A stretch of DNA of 64,000 bases from Ahaetulla prasina (Eukaryota; Chordata; Lepidosauria; Squamata; Colubridae), in NCBI RefSeq assembly GCF_028640845.1, contig NC_080548.1, positions 14,044,814-14,108,813 of the forward strand, in the 5' to 3' direction. The notes below the pieces were generated by a model. The model was not told where the DNA came from, ran no database searches, and was given only the letters and a program-made list of their open reading frames with translations. The translations under genes and the position numbers were made by a program. Of this stretch, positions 22,633 through 33,440 are shown piece after piece (position 1 is the first letter of the stretch; the number at the start of each line of letters is the position of its first letter).

Positions 22633-22923
22633 GTCCTTGGTGTTCTGTGAGCTTGGCTGTTTTCTTGCAGATATTACATTACTCAAACTAGGAGTATGAT
22701 GATGCCAGACAAGATTGTACCTGGTGGGTTGGGCCAAATGTATCTTAAGGCTCTTTCCATAATTTTTTTTTCCAAGCGCTACTCAGACTTTTTTTTTTGG
22801 AACAGCTTTTGGAATTATCTTTTTGAATAATCTCTCACTGCATGAGCTGTACCTTGCTTTGCTTTAGGTGGATAAATATGGAGAAGAAGAAACAGTCTAG
22901 CATTCTGATACCAAAGAAATTAT

Positions 22924-23538
22924 TGTTGTGACCCAGGCCCAAGTAGGTAGTAGGAAACTCAGTCAGTGTAAAAACAAACAAACTTTATTATAACAGCTGA
23001 GAATTAACTCATTCTCAGCATAGTTCAACTAAATTAAAGCAAATTCCTCCCAACACAATTCCTCAGTCCTATCACCAGTCTTGGTCCAATTAGACAAACT
23101 GCCAAAGGCCTTTCTTGGCAAAAGTTCAGAAGACACCGATACGAAACAAATGCAACAAGACAAAACTATCAATGTTATTTTTCGGCAAAGAGCCCAAACG
23201 CCATTGCTGGTCTTTTAAGCTTTATGGGAGGGGATAATCATCTCTTGGCCCTACTCCGGAGTCATCCTCTTTGCTTGAGTTGCTCTTGCCTTCTGGCAGC
23301 TCTTCTCATGCGTGCATTAGGAACAGGCTCCTCCTGTTCCTCTGCCTCACTACTGTCAGCCTCTGGAAGCTCCGGAGTCTGCACATCACATCCAGATGGC
23401 CCTGGCCCCACCTCTGCCTCCAATGCAGAGCCCTCATCCAGGCCTTCCCTAGCCTCCAGGACTGGCCCATGTTCTTCCTCAGCCTCATCGCTGTCTGACT
23501 CCATTGCCAGCTCTGCAGGCTGCTGGCGGACCACAACA
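22924..23538 (-). mobile_element. Solo LTR, family 1
   Basis: On the minus strand it starts TGTTGTGGTCCGCC at 23538 and ends GGGTCACAACA at 22924. Flanks ATTAT and ATTAC match 4/5. The family frame is open from nucleotide 2 to 23262 and aligns along its length with the 9304 frame. Confidence 0.85.
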
Positions 23539-23552
23539 ATTACCTTCTGGAG

Positions 23553-23659
23553 CAGGGGTCTCCAGCCTTGGCAACTTTAAGACTTGTGGAGCTTTGCTGG
23601 CTGAGGAATTCTGGGAGATGAAAACCACAAGTCAAAGTTGCCAAGGTTGGAGACCCCTG
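23553..23659. mobile_element. Fold-back hAT element, 107 bp
   Basis: Runs from CAGGGGTCTCCAGCC to GGTTGGAGACCCCTG, with a perfect duplication TTCTGGAG (23545-23552, 23660-23667). The left arm is shorter than in the 135-bp copies. Confidence 0.92.
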
Positions 23660-23667
23660 TTCTGGAG

Positions 23668-24005
23668 GACAGAAATGAAGCCAAGACTGGAGAAATTTGA
23701 GAGTTGGAGCATAGAACCTCACCCAATAGAAGGACAACCCTTTAGGAAGGAAGGAACCATTGGAGATACCTGAACTGTTGAAGAAACCTGCAAATGAGTT
23801 GCTTTGGTGAAGAACAATGGGGCCTTTTAAAATACCAGAGAAAACTTTAATCATCCATAAAACATGCATTGAGGATCTGCCACATGGGAGGTCTGGAAAC
23901 TTGGAATGAGCAAAGCATACTGGTGCCCCTGTTATGGTCCTGAGAGTTCTGACTGCCTCTTCTGCCTCATTTTTATTAACATATTTTATTCGTTGCTATG
24001 CAGGT
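23668..24005. other. Unassigned stretch
   Basis: No gene or recognised repeat. Confidence 0.4.
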
Positions 24006-24660
24006 AATCCTGATCTTACCACAATTGAGTCCCAAATTTCTGTTGTTAAGCAAGACAGCTGTTAAGTGGACTTTGCCCCATTTTACAACCTCTCTTGCCA
24101 CAGCTGTTAAGTGAATCACTGCAGTTGTCAAGTTAGTGTTGGAAGAAATGTCCATCTGGGTTCCGTTCCAAGTGGGGGGAAAGACACTGGAAACATGGAA
24201 GTTGCTTGGGAAGAAGATTTATTGATGAACAGGATCACATGGCTTGAGATCCTAAGAAGAAAAGGGCAGAGGTGCTGAGAGTGCCTGCCCTCTGTTGGGC
24301 TTTGAATTTGAGCTTTTGTTCTGATTGGTTGTCAGACTCCCATGGGGCCAAGCAGGGGGTAACTTTGTCGGTTTTCTTTTGAGTCCCAGGCTTGGTTGAG
24401 CCTTACTGGGTGATGATGTAATGAAAGGGCTTTAGGCAATTCCTACTATGGCTCTGCCTGAAGGAGGTAGATCTTTGTTATGTAGAATAGTCTGTCCCAG
24501 GCCTTAATGGCCCATTGACAGTGGTGATGGTGGGGGCTGAGTTTCTGCGTCCCTTTTAGGGGAAATATTCTGCCCTTTTAATATTTCCTAAAATATCTCA
24601 TTTCTTAGGAGAAGGATGGGCACTAACTTCATACATTAGTAACACAGTTGTTAAGTGTCA
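24006..24660 (-). mobile_element. Tigger-like MITE remnant split by an LTR
   Basis: Family blocks GTAATCCTGATCTTACC and TTAAGTGAATCACTGCAG precede the LTR. Sequence resumes at TTAGTAACACAGTTG, with the rest lost. Confidence 0.7.
24137..24635 (-). mobile_element. Solo LTR, class I ERV-like
   Basis: On the minus strand it starts TGTATGAAG and ends TTCTTCCAACA. A 4-bp duplication TTAG flanks it (24133-24136, 24636-24639). It shows a CCAAT box (ACCAATCAG) and AATAAATCTTCTT, an order typical of gammaretrovirus-like LTRs. No internal retroviral sequence is present. Confidence 0.75.
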
Positions 24661-24714
24661 TCTTTCTTCCTCAATCCTTCCACTTTATTTCCACAACAAC
24701 AACAACCTTGTAAA

Positions 24715-25045
24715 CTTGTTGTTGTTGTTAGTTGCGAAGTCGTGTCCGACCCATCGCGACCCCATGGGCAACATTCCTCCAGGCCTTCCTACCCTCTACC
24801 ATCCTCTGGAGTCCATTTAAACTCACGCCTACTGGTTCAGTGACTCCATCCAGCCACCTCATTCTCTGTCGTCCCTTTTGCCCTTGATCTTTCCCAGCAT
24901 TAGGCTCTTCTCCTTCTCATTAGGTGGCCAAAGTATTTCAGTTTCATCTTCAGGATCTGGCCTTCTAAAGAGCAGTCAGGGTTGATCTCCTCTAGGACTG
25001 ACTTGTTTGTTCACCTTGCAGTCCAAGGGACTTGTAAACTAGGTC
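24715..25045 (-). mobile_element. BovB LINE 3' end
   Basis: The reverse complement of the 21297 element: GTTGTTGTTAGTTGCGAAG, then GGTGGCCAAAGTATTTCAG and CAGTCAGGGTTGATCTC. Confidence 0.88.
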
Positions 25046-25196
25046 AGGCTAAATCTAGATGTCCATAACCTGGTCCATAACCCCCACACCATCTACATCC
25101 TATTGGCTCTTGGGCTGAGAAGGAGGGTCTATGGTAGCCCAAAAGCTTGCAGGAAGCTTCCATGCATTTATACCTGGGTCTCCCTGCTCTTAAAGG

Positions 25197-25552
25197 GACG
25201 CGGCGGCTCAGTGGCTAAGACGCTGAGCTTGTCGATCGGAAGGTCGGCAGTTCAGCGGTTCGAATCCCTAGTGCCACCTAACGGGGTGAGCTCTTGTGAC
25301 TTGTCCCAGCTTCCGCCAACCCAGAAGTTTGAAAGCACATAAAAAATGCAAGTAGAAAAAATAGGGACCACCTTTGGTGGGAAGGTGACAGCGTTCCGTG
25401 CACCTTCGGCATTTAGTCATGTCGGCCACATGACCACGGAGATGTCTTCGGACAGCGCTGGCTCTTCGGCTTTGAAATGGATATGAGCAACGCCCCCTAG
25501 AGCTGGAAATGACTAGCACGCATATGAGGGGGGGGAACCTTTACCTTTACCT
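25197..25552 (+). repeat. Sauria SINE, near full length
   Basis: The tRNA-like head has an A-box region (GGCTCAGTGGCTAAGACGC) and a B box (GGTTCGAATCC). The body includes ACCACCTTTGGTGGGAAGG, and the 3' end carries CCTTTACCTTTACC. The family is squamate-specific. It is not a functional tRNA gene. Confidence 0.93.
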
Positions 25553-26221
25553 CCCTGTTCTTAGTCCATCTCCATCTTGGCTCCAAGCTCTACAGCTAAA
25601 TGGCTAAAGCAGCCCCCTCCCATGGATGCCCTCCAGCTATGCTAGGCCTGGGATTCCCAGAATTCCCCACCATCTGGTGGACCACCGAAGCAATCTGGAA
25701 TGGCAGCTCAGAGCAACAGACCCGATTTTTGCAAGACGGCTGGCTTCTTCTCGCCTCTTGTTTCTGTTGGCGAGAGCCTGCGGCCCCTGGGGCCCTCCTC
25801 TGCCTCTGCTCCCCCTGAAGTTGCCTGAGGCTGCCAGATCACAAATGATAGCCTTCATGCAGCGGTGAAATGCAAAAGGGTGGAAACTCAGATGCGGTTG
25901 AAAGGGAGGGTGAACCATAAATGTGGGGTTGAGGGAGAGGGAAGTGGGCAGGGAAATAGATGCTGAGCTGGGATACAAACCCTGGAAAATGATTTTTTGG
26001 GGGGAAGGATAATCTGGCAGTAATGCACTGTGTATCGTTATCTGCGCATACCTCTCGCGCATCATGGATTGGGTTTGGGGTGGCGCCGGCTACCATCTCT
26101 GCTTGTCTGTTACAGCTGGGTGGTGTGGGGGGAGATGCGCGAGCTATTATGGGATGAGGGTCTTTTGTTTGCTGTCCCACTATAGCGCCATTTAGTTTCA
26201 CTTATGTAACCTGAACTGAAC
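25553..26221. other. Unassigned stretch
   Basis: Overlapping frames on both strands (up to 142 residues) carry no recognised domain and no splice context. No gene is called. Confidence 0.4.
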
Positions 26222-26895
26222 TTTTTTTTTTTAATTTCTTTTTGTCACAACAGTATACACAAACAATTGTCATAGATAAAACAACATATTTTGAAGAAAA
26301 TATATATATATATATATGTAAAAAATATGCATCAACTATATCAATTTGATATAATGAAGGGAACAATAGGACAGGAACGGTAGGCTTGGCTTGGGACCTG
26401 GGTACTTACGGGACCGCCTTCTGTTACCTCATGCCTCCCACCGACCTGTACGCTCGCACAGAGAGGGCCTTCTCAGGGTGCCGTCCGCCAGACAATGCCG
26501 GCTGGCGGCCCCCAGAGGAAGATCCTTCTCTGTGGGGGCCCCCACTCTTTGGAACGAACTCCCCCCTGGTTTACGCCAAATACCTGACCTTCGGACTTTT
26601 CGCCGCGAACTGAAAACATATCTGTTTGTTCGTGCGGGGCTTTCTTAAATTGTTTAGTTTTAACTTCTAAATTTCTCTTTGGTTTTAATTGGGGTTTTTT
26701 AGATTCTTAATTATTTTAAATTCGGCCACATTGTATAATAAGTTTTTTAACTGTATTTTAACTGTATATTGCTTTTTTTTATTCTGGCTGTACATCGCCC
26801 TGAGTCCTTCGGGAGAAGGGCGGTTTATAAATCTAATAAATAAATAAATAAAATAAAATAGGCACTTTTGTGCTCTTATGCACGCCCCTTATGCA
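26222..26895 (-). mobile_element. CR1-type LINE (second family) tail split by an L2-type end
   Basis: The tail reads TTTGTCACAACAGTATAC to GGACAGGAACGGTAGGC, then resumes GCACTTTTGTGCTCTTATGC after the insertion. It matches 54721-54905 in reverse. Confidence 0.85.
26386..26858 (+). mobile_element. L2-type LINE 3' end
   Basis: Encodes LWNELPPGLRQIPDLRTFRR and a KTYLF-type terminus. The 3' UTR holds the hairpin CCCTGAGTCCTTCGGGAG, then (AATAA)n. TAGGC flanks it on both sides (26381-26385, 26859-26863). Confidence 0.85.
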
Positions 26896-26899
26896 GGGC

Positions 26900-27300
26900 G
26901 ATACAAATAGTATATTTTCAGAAATTTAAATTGTCACAGGGAATTTTATGAAAACCTAATGAAAATGTTTTTAAATAACGCTATGAATTTTTTTAAAAAA
27001 TGCAATTCAATTAAAAAAAAAGGAAAGTGCTTCAGTATCGGACAAAACCCCTACCGCCCACCATGAAAGCTGGAACGCCCATCAGTGGGCGGTACGGACC
27101 AGGTTGACTATCACTGATGTGGAGTCTGAAAGATCCCGGCCTGACCACTCTCCAAGCCTGGTAATTGTAAACTATCTTGAAAGACTGTGGGAGGCGAAAG
27201 ATTTTGCTGGAAAGAGATTCACTGTAAATTAAATAAAAGGGGTTTATCGGGATGAGGACTCGGCTTCATGCTGCTGGGGAAGCCTAGGTCAGAACACCAG
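26900..27300. other. Unassigned stretch
   Basis: AT-rich, with no gene supported. Confidence 0.4.
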
Positions 27301-27304
27301 GATA

Positions 27305-27698
27305 CAGGTAATACTTGACTTACAACCTTTGCTTTAGTGACCATTTGAAGTTACAATCGCACTGAAAAAAGTGACATGGCCATTTTTTTCATACTTATGA
27401 TTAGCGCAGCATCCCCGGTGTCACCTGATCAAATTTTGGAGGCTTGGCAACTGGCATGCATGTATGGTTGAGGGTTGCAGTGCCCCGGGGTCATGCGATG
27501 ACTTTTTGTGACCTTCTGACAAGCAAAGTCAACAGGGAAGGAAGATTCACTTAACAACGGTGTTACTGTCTTAACAACTGCAGTGATTCGCTTAACAAGT
27601 GGGGCGAGAAAGGTCATAAAATGGGGGCAAAACTCACTTAACTGTCTTAGCAACAGAAATTTTGGGCTCCAATGTGGGTGTAAGTCAAGGATTACCTG
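27305..27698 (+). mobile_element. Tigger-like MITE
   Basis: Inverted ends CAGGTAATACTTGACTTA and TAAGTCAAGGATTACCTG, with TA before and CA (mutated TA) after. Confidence 0.85.
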
Positions 27699-27729
27699 CA
27701 TTCCACAGCTCCTTGTTCTGTGCCAGAAG

Positions 27730-28151
27730 CAGGGGCTGCTGGGGGTTTGCAGGGGTTCGGGAGAACCTCTAGATAAGATTCTGTGCAGTTCGGAGAACCC
27801 CCAAATCCCAATCTTGGCTGGCCTCACCCCACCCCACCCCGCCCAACCCTACCCTCTCCTCCCAGGAGTCTCCACGCAACCCATTTTGGATACAGGTAAG
27901 TGCAGGATGCGTGTGGAGGCTTGGGGAGGGTAAAAAACAGGCCTACCAGAAGTTCGGGAAGCCCGGAAATGGGCCTGTTTCTGGCCTCCAGAGGGCCTCC
28001 AGAGCTCTCCTAGAAGCTCAAGAAAAGCCTCTGGAGCCTGGGGAGGGCAAAAACATCCCTCCCCCCCCGTGGTGCAGGAGGCCGACTAGGCCACACCCAC
28101 CCAGCAACTGGGCAGAGAACCCGCTGCTAAAATTTTTGAAGCCCACCCCTG
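27730..28151 (-). mobile_element. hAT-type MITE, family C
   Basis: Ends CAGGGGCTGCTGG and AGCCCACCCCTG. Flanks GCCAGAAG and TCCAGAAG match 7/8. It carries the uninterrupted site (28080-28100) that is split by a fold-back element in the copy at 28707. Confidence 0.85.
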
Positions 28152-28159
28152 TCCAGAAG

Positions 28160-28698
28160 CCATGGCATGGGTCGGTTCTCGCAAGACCAACTATTCTATT
28201 ATGCATTGGGTGAAAGGATTCCTTTTCAGTAACCCAAATCTCGCACTGCTCAACCATCGTGGCCCCGTTTTTGGTATTACAAAAGAGAAAGGAAACACTC
28301 CTCTTACTTATTTATAAAAAGTACATCCTGCAAGGATACAATTTTTTAAGGCAAGACCAAAAGTATCCTATCCCTTTGGGAAAAAAAGCTTTCATGTTTT
28401 TCATTTCTTCCGCCACATCTCCTTAGGATGCTCTATCCTTTCTTTCCAAGTTCTGCTTTGGCCCTTGGAGGCTTATTTTATGATTAGAGATGACAGATGG
28501 TGCGACTGCTGATTATTGTTAGTTTGCTGCTATTGTTATTGAGCGTGCCACCACGCTGAGGAATCCTTGTTTGTCCATCCTTGCAAACTGAAATTGCTCC
28601 GTGGCAGAAACTCGATTTGGGTTTAATTAAAAGCACGGATTTAATTCAATCTATTAGAAACGTCAGTGGTATAATGCAAAACAAGACATTCACATTTG
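28160..28698. other. Unassigned stretch
   Basis: No gene or repeat recognised. Confidence 0.4.
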
Positions 28699-28706
28699 CT
28701 GTTAGC

Positions 28707-29249
28707 CAGGGGTGGGCTTCAAAAATTTTGGCAAAGGGTTCTCTGCCCGGTTGCTGGGTGGGTGTAGCCATGGTGGGTGTGGCCTAGTCCAGGGGTCTCC
28801 AACCTTGGTCCCTTTAAGACTTGTGGACTTCAACTCCCAGAGTCCCTCAGCCAGCAAAGCTGGCTGAGGAACTCTGGGAGTTGAAGTCCACAAGTCTTAA
28901 AGGGACCAAGGTTGGAGACCCCTGGACTAGTCAGCCTCCTGCACCACAGCTGGTGGGGGGGGGCGTTTTTGCCCTTCCCGGGCTCTGGAGGATTTTCTCG
29001 AGGCTCCAGGAGGGCCCCCTTTCCCAGCCTTCCCGAACTTCCAGTAGGCCCGTTTTTCGTTGTCTCTGAGCCTTGCTGTGTGCCCTGCACTTACCTGCAT
29101 CCATAACAGGCTGGTTGGGGACTCCTGGGAGGGGAGGGGATGGGTGGGCGGGGACAGCCAGGAGTGGGATTTGGGGGTTCTCTGAACTGCACAGAATCTT
29201 AGCTAGAGGTTCTTCTGAACCCCTGCAAACCCCTAGCAGCCCACCCCTG
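28707..29249 (+). mobile_element. hAT-type MITE, family C, with fold-back insertion
   Basis: Ends CAGGGGTGGGCTTC and AGCCCACCCCTG. Flanks CTGTTAGC and CTCTTAGC match 7/8. It is interrupted at 28790-28924. Confidence 0.88.
28790..28924. mobile_element. Fold-back hAT element, 135 bp
   Basis: Two 66-base arms differ at one position around an AAA centre. Flanks GCCTAGTC and GACTAGTC match 7/8. The family C copy at 27730 shows the same site without it. Confidence 0.95.
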
Positions 29250-29257
29250 CTCTTAGC

Positions 29258-30084
29258 CTCCCTGCCGTTAAATATGAACAAAAATATATTTATCCTTGAA
29301 AAACTTACTAAAATTATCTTCTAAAACATTTTCGATATCACATTGAAGAAGATAAATTGGGAGTAGATATAACCATTATTTTTCACATCTCTCATGCCTC
29401 TATTAATCTGCCTTTTTTTCTTAAATGGAAAATTTTTTACATAGGGGTGGTCTGTGAACCTTGCTCTCAGTGGCTCGTTCAATAAACTATAGGTTTTGGC
29501 TTACTGCATTGAAATATACATGGCAGTAGGGCAAATTCATGCGAAACGGGCACAACCAACCATAATTTGATTGCCTATATAGGTAGTCATAGAGTTATGA
29601 CTGTAATGAAGTTTGCCCATAACGGTCGTAAATTGTAACAATTGTAAAATTTTACATTTTTTGTGGTGGTCATTAAGTGAATGCTACAGCCGTTAAATGT
29701 TCGGATGGTTTTTCCAAAACCCTAAAGTGCCAGGTTTTGGGGAAACCATCATAAAACATGGACATATGGTTGCAGGACACTGCAAATGACTGTAAATGTG
29801 GCTGTATTGCAGAGAGCTTGAAGGCTGGTGAGGGGGGCAATCATTGGAACTTCTAATCCAGATTGTAAATTCCCTTTTTCAAGAGGCTATAACTTCAATC
29901 AGTCACTAAGTGACCGGTCATAAGTCAAGGATTACTTATATAGCTGGAAGGCCTTATGACCTGAATATTGTTTATGATCACCATCTTTTCTGTAGATTAA
30001 AAGACTGTAAACTTTTCCGTAGACGAAGCATACCCAGATCTTTTAACTGAGTTTGGACAACCACTCATTTAAAATGGTATAGAG
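29258..30084. other. Old repeat remnants
   Basis: A decayed Tigger-like element (about 29580-29940, ending GTCAAGGATTACTT) and a block around GTTCAATAAACTATAGG shared with 21281 and 50948. No gene. Confidence 0.5.
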
Positions 30085-31229
30085 TCTCCTGCTTGAGCAG
30101 AGGGTTGGACTAGAAGACCTCCAAGGTCCCTTCCATCTCTGTTATTCACACAACTTGATTTCCACACCCCACACCGATGTGTGCCGGTACTTATATCAGA
30201 TTGGTAACTGATCATTTTGAACTGCATTTACAACAGAGAGAAGAATGTATTCTAAGTGTTAATACCACTTTATAAGGCCTTGGTAAGGCCACACTTGGAA
30301 TCCTGCATTCAGTTTTGGTCGCCTAGATGTAAAAAAGATGTGGAGACTCTAGAAAGAGTGCAGAGAAGAGCAACAAAGATGATTAGGGGACTGGAGGCTA
30401 AAACATACGAAGAACGGTTGCAGGAATTGGATATGTCTAGTTTAATGAAAAGAAGGACTAGGGGAGACATGATAGCAGTGTTCCAATATCTCAGGAGCTG
30501 CCACAAAGAAGAGGGAGTCAAACTATTCTCAAAAGCACCTAAGGGCAGGACAAGAAGCATAACATAACATAACATAACATCAGAGTTGGAAGGGACCTTG
30601 GAGGCCTTCTAGTCCAACCCCCTGCCCAGGCAGGAAACCCTACACCATCTCAGTCAGATGGTTATCCAACATTTTCTTAAAAATTTCCAGTGTTGGAGCA
30701 TTCACAACTTCTGAAGGCAAGTCGTTCCACTTATTAATTGTTCTAACTGTCAGGAAATTTCTCCTTAGTTCTAAGTTGCTTCTTTCTTTGATCAGTTTCC
30801 ACCCATTGCTTCTTGTTCTACCCTCAGGTGCTTTGGAGAACAGCCCGACTCCCTCTTCTTTGTGGCAGCCCCTGAGATATTGGAACACAGCTATCATGTC
30901 TCCCCTAGTCCTTCTTTTTGTTAAACTAGACATGCCCAGTTCCTGCAACCGTTCTTCATATGTTTTATCCTCCAGTCCCCTAATCATCTTGCAACAGTTG
31001 GAAACTAATCAAGGAGAGAAGCAACAGAACTAAGGAGAAATTTCCTGACAAAACAATTACTCAGTGGAACAACTTGCCTCCAGAAGTTGTGAATGCTCCA
31101 ACAGTGGAAGTTTTAAAGAAGAGGTTGGACAACCATTTGTCTGAAGTGGTGTAGGGTTTCCTGCCTAAGTAGGGGGTTGGACTAGAAGACCTCCAAGGTC
31201 CCTTCCGACTCTGTTATCCTGTTATTCTG
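30085..31229 (+). mobile_element. CR1 LINE ends with an inverted CR1 nested inside
   Basis: The 3'-most CR1 scrap lies at 30085-30145. A second CR1 (30230-31229) encodes [19 protein letters not shown] and [19 protein letters not shown], then its 3' end at 30991-31229. The segment 30558-30990 is another CR1 in the opposite direction. Confidence 0.85.
30558..30990 (-). mobile_element. CR1 LINE 3' end with ATAAC tail, inverted in CR1
   Basis: The minus strand encodes [20 protein letters not shown] through NKWNDLPSEVVNAPTLEIFK. The tail (AACAT)n lies at 30560-30580. 30810-30990 is the inverted counterpart of 30378-30557. Confidence 0.88.
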
Positions 31230-31418
31230 AATACTAATCTGATCATGGCAGATTAGAGAGGGAGAATTACAATCTGCAATCTGTCTGAACATTCCTCTTA
31301 ATGTACTTCAAGATGGGATTTGCCTTTTTAGCAGCTGCATCACAGGGGGGTGGGGGGGAACTCAAGTTTAATCTCTTTTCAAAATAAAATCAAGATCCTT
31401 TCCTTAGGTGGAACAGTA

Positions 31419-32261
31419 CAGGTAATCCTTGTCTTATGACCACAATTGAGCCCAACATTTCGGTTGTCAATTGAGACACGTGTTAAGCGTCTCATTTTAC
31501 AACCATTCTTGCCACAGTTAAGTGAACTGCTGCAGTTAATAAGTTAGTAACCCAGTTGTTAAGTGAATCTGGCTTCCCCATTGATTTGGCTTGTCAGAAG
31601 GCCACCAAAGGGGATCACGTGACCCTGAGACGCAGCAAAGATTGAATTTTGAGCACATGATCATAGGGATGCTGGAAAAGTCGTAACCATGAAAAAGAAT
31701 AGAATAGAATTTTTATTGGCCAAGTGTGATTGGACACACAAGGAATTTGTCTTGGTGCATATGCTCTCAGTGTACATAAAAGAAAAGATACGTTCATCAA
31801 GGTACAACATTTACAACACAATTGATGGTCAATAGATCAATATAAATCATAAGGATTGCCAGCAACAAGTTATAGTCATACAGTCATAAGTGGAAAGAGA
31901 TTGGTGATGGGAACTATGAAACGATTAATAGTAGTGCAGATTCAGTAAATAGTCTGACAGTGTTGAGGGAATTATTTGTTTAGCAGAGTGATGGCCTTCG
32001 GGAAAAAACTGTTCTTGTGTCTAGTTGTTCTGGTGTGCGGTGCTCTATAGCGTCGTTTTGAGGGTAGGAGTTGAAACAGTTTATGTCCAGGATGCGAGGG
32101 ATCTGCAAATATTTTCACGGCCCTCTTCTTGATTCGTGCAGTATACAGGTCCTCAATGGAAGGCAAGTTGGTAGCAATTATTTTTTCTGCAGGATCGTAA
32201 GTCACATTTTTCAGTGCCATTGTAACAGTAAATGAACTATTGTTAAGTCAAGGATTATCTG
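31419..32261 (-). mobile_element. Tigger-like MITE with L3-type LINE inserted
   Basis: Ends CAGGTAATCCTTGTCTTA and TAAGTCAAGGATTATCTG between TA dinucleotides. The interior is split by a LINE at 31697-32193. Confidence 0.85.
31697..32193 (-). mobile_element. L3-type LINE 3' end
   Basis: The minus strand encodes NLPSIEDLYTARIKKRAVK and HTRTTRHKNSFFPKAITLLN. Its short tail is GAATAGAATAG. Confidence 0.85.
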
Positions 32262-32775
32262 TACTGCCAAGCAGGTCTCCACTTTCCATACCTGTGGGTT
32301 GTTTCCCACATTCATGTCGTGAGAATGTATAAAACTTACAATACTCTGTGGATTTCCGCTCTGACTTATTTTAACCAGTGGTAGTCATTGGCTGTTGGAA
32401 AATAAACTTTGAAAGGAGTTGCCAAAAGTCTTGTGGCTAAACCAAGTTTGCTCGGTGGCCGTGTCATGCAAATGTGGCTGTTTCTTGAGTTTTTCCCTTT
32501 ACCGCACATTTCTCAGAGTATGATTTTTGTGTGGGTGTCAGTGAATGAAATAAAAGACCCTAACCCTCATGAAAGAATGTGCCTGCAGTTGAAGAAAAAT
32601 TTGACTCAAACACGCAACACTGTGGAACACAAAGAGATTTCACACTTAGACACATTCCCGGGACTCTGACAAAACTACCTTGTGTAGTTTTGGTTTGCAA
32701 GAATAAAAGCGGTATAATTACCATATTTTCAGAAGTCTTTGTACCAGGTATCTTCGCGGTGGCCAGGCAAAGCAT
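32262..32775. other. Unassigned stretch
   Basis: An 86-residue plus frame and a 125-residue minus frame overlap each other. Neither has a known motif. Confidence 0.4.
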
Positions 32776-33161
32776 GTACTTACGACCACAATTGAGCCCA
32801 AAATTTCTGTTGTTAAGTGAGACATTTGTTAAGTGAGTTTTGCCCCATTTTACCACCTTTCTTGGCACAGCTGTTAAGTGAATCGCTGCAGTTGATAAGT
32901 TAGTAACCCGGTTGTTAAGTGAATCTGGCTTCCCCATTGATTTGGCTTGTCAGAAGGCCACCAAAGGGGATCACATAACCTTGGGAGACAGCAACGGTCG
33001 TAAGTATGCACCAGTCGGCAAGCATCTGAATTCTGATCACATGATCATGGGGCTGCTAGAAAGGTCGTAAGTGTGAAAAATGGTCATAAGTCGCTTTTTT
33101 CAGTGCTGATGTAAGTTTGAACGGTCACTAAATGAACTGTTGTTAAGTCGAGGACTACCTG
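32776..33161 (-). mobile_element. Tigger-like MITE
   Basis: Family blocks ACAATTGAGCCCAAAATTTC to GTTAAGTCGAGGACTACCTG, followed by TA. The left end is slightly truncated. Confidence 0.8.
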
Positions 33162-33185
33162 TATTACCAACGCAGCACTGAATAT

Positions 33186-33440
33186 AGGGCCTCTGGTGGC
33201 GCAACAGGCTAATGCAGCCTATTATTAACAGCAACTGCTTGCAATATTGCAGGTTCAAGTCCCACCAGGCCCAAGGTTGACTCAGCCTTCCATCCTTTAT
33301 AAGGTAGGTAAAATGAGGACCCAGATTGTTGGGGGGCAATAAGTTGACTTTGTATATAGTATACAAATGGATGAAGACTATTGCTTAACACAATGTAAGC
33401 CGCCCTGAGTCTTCGGAGAAGGGCGGGATATAAATGCAAA
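33186..33440 (+). repeat. tRNA-derived SINE with LINE-like 3' tail
   Basis: The head TGGTGGCGCAACAGGCTAA has a B box (GGTTCAAGTCCC). The 3' end GCCCTGAGTCTTCGGAGAAG resembles the L2-type LINE ends at 26800 and 50490, unlike the other family 2 copies. Confidence 0.8.

Noticed and set aside
25197..25275. Possible tRNA gene with A and B boxes
   Set aside because: It is the head of a Sauria SINE; the cloverleaf is not maintained and SINE body follows.
25637..26065. 142-residue minus frame
   Set aside because: Overlaps two plus frames of similar length; no motif or codon pattern that favours one.
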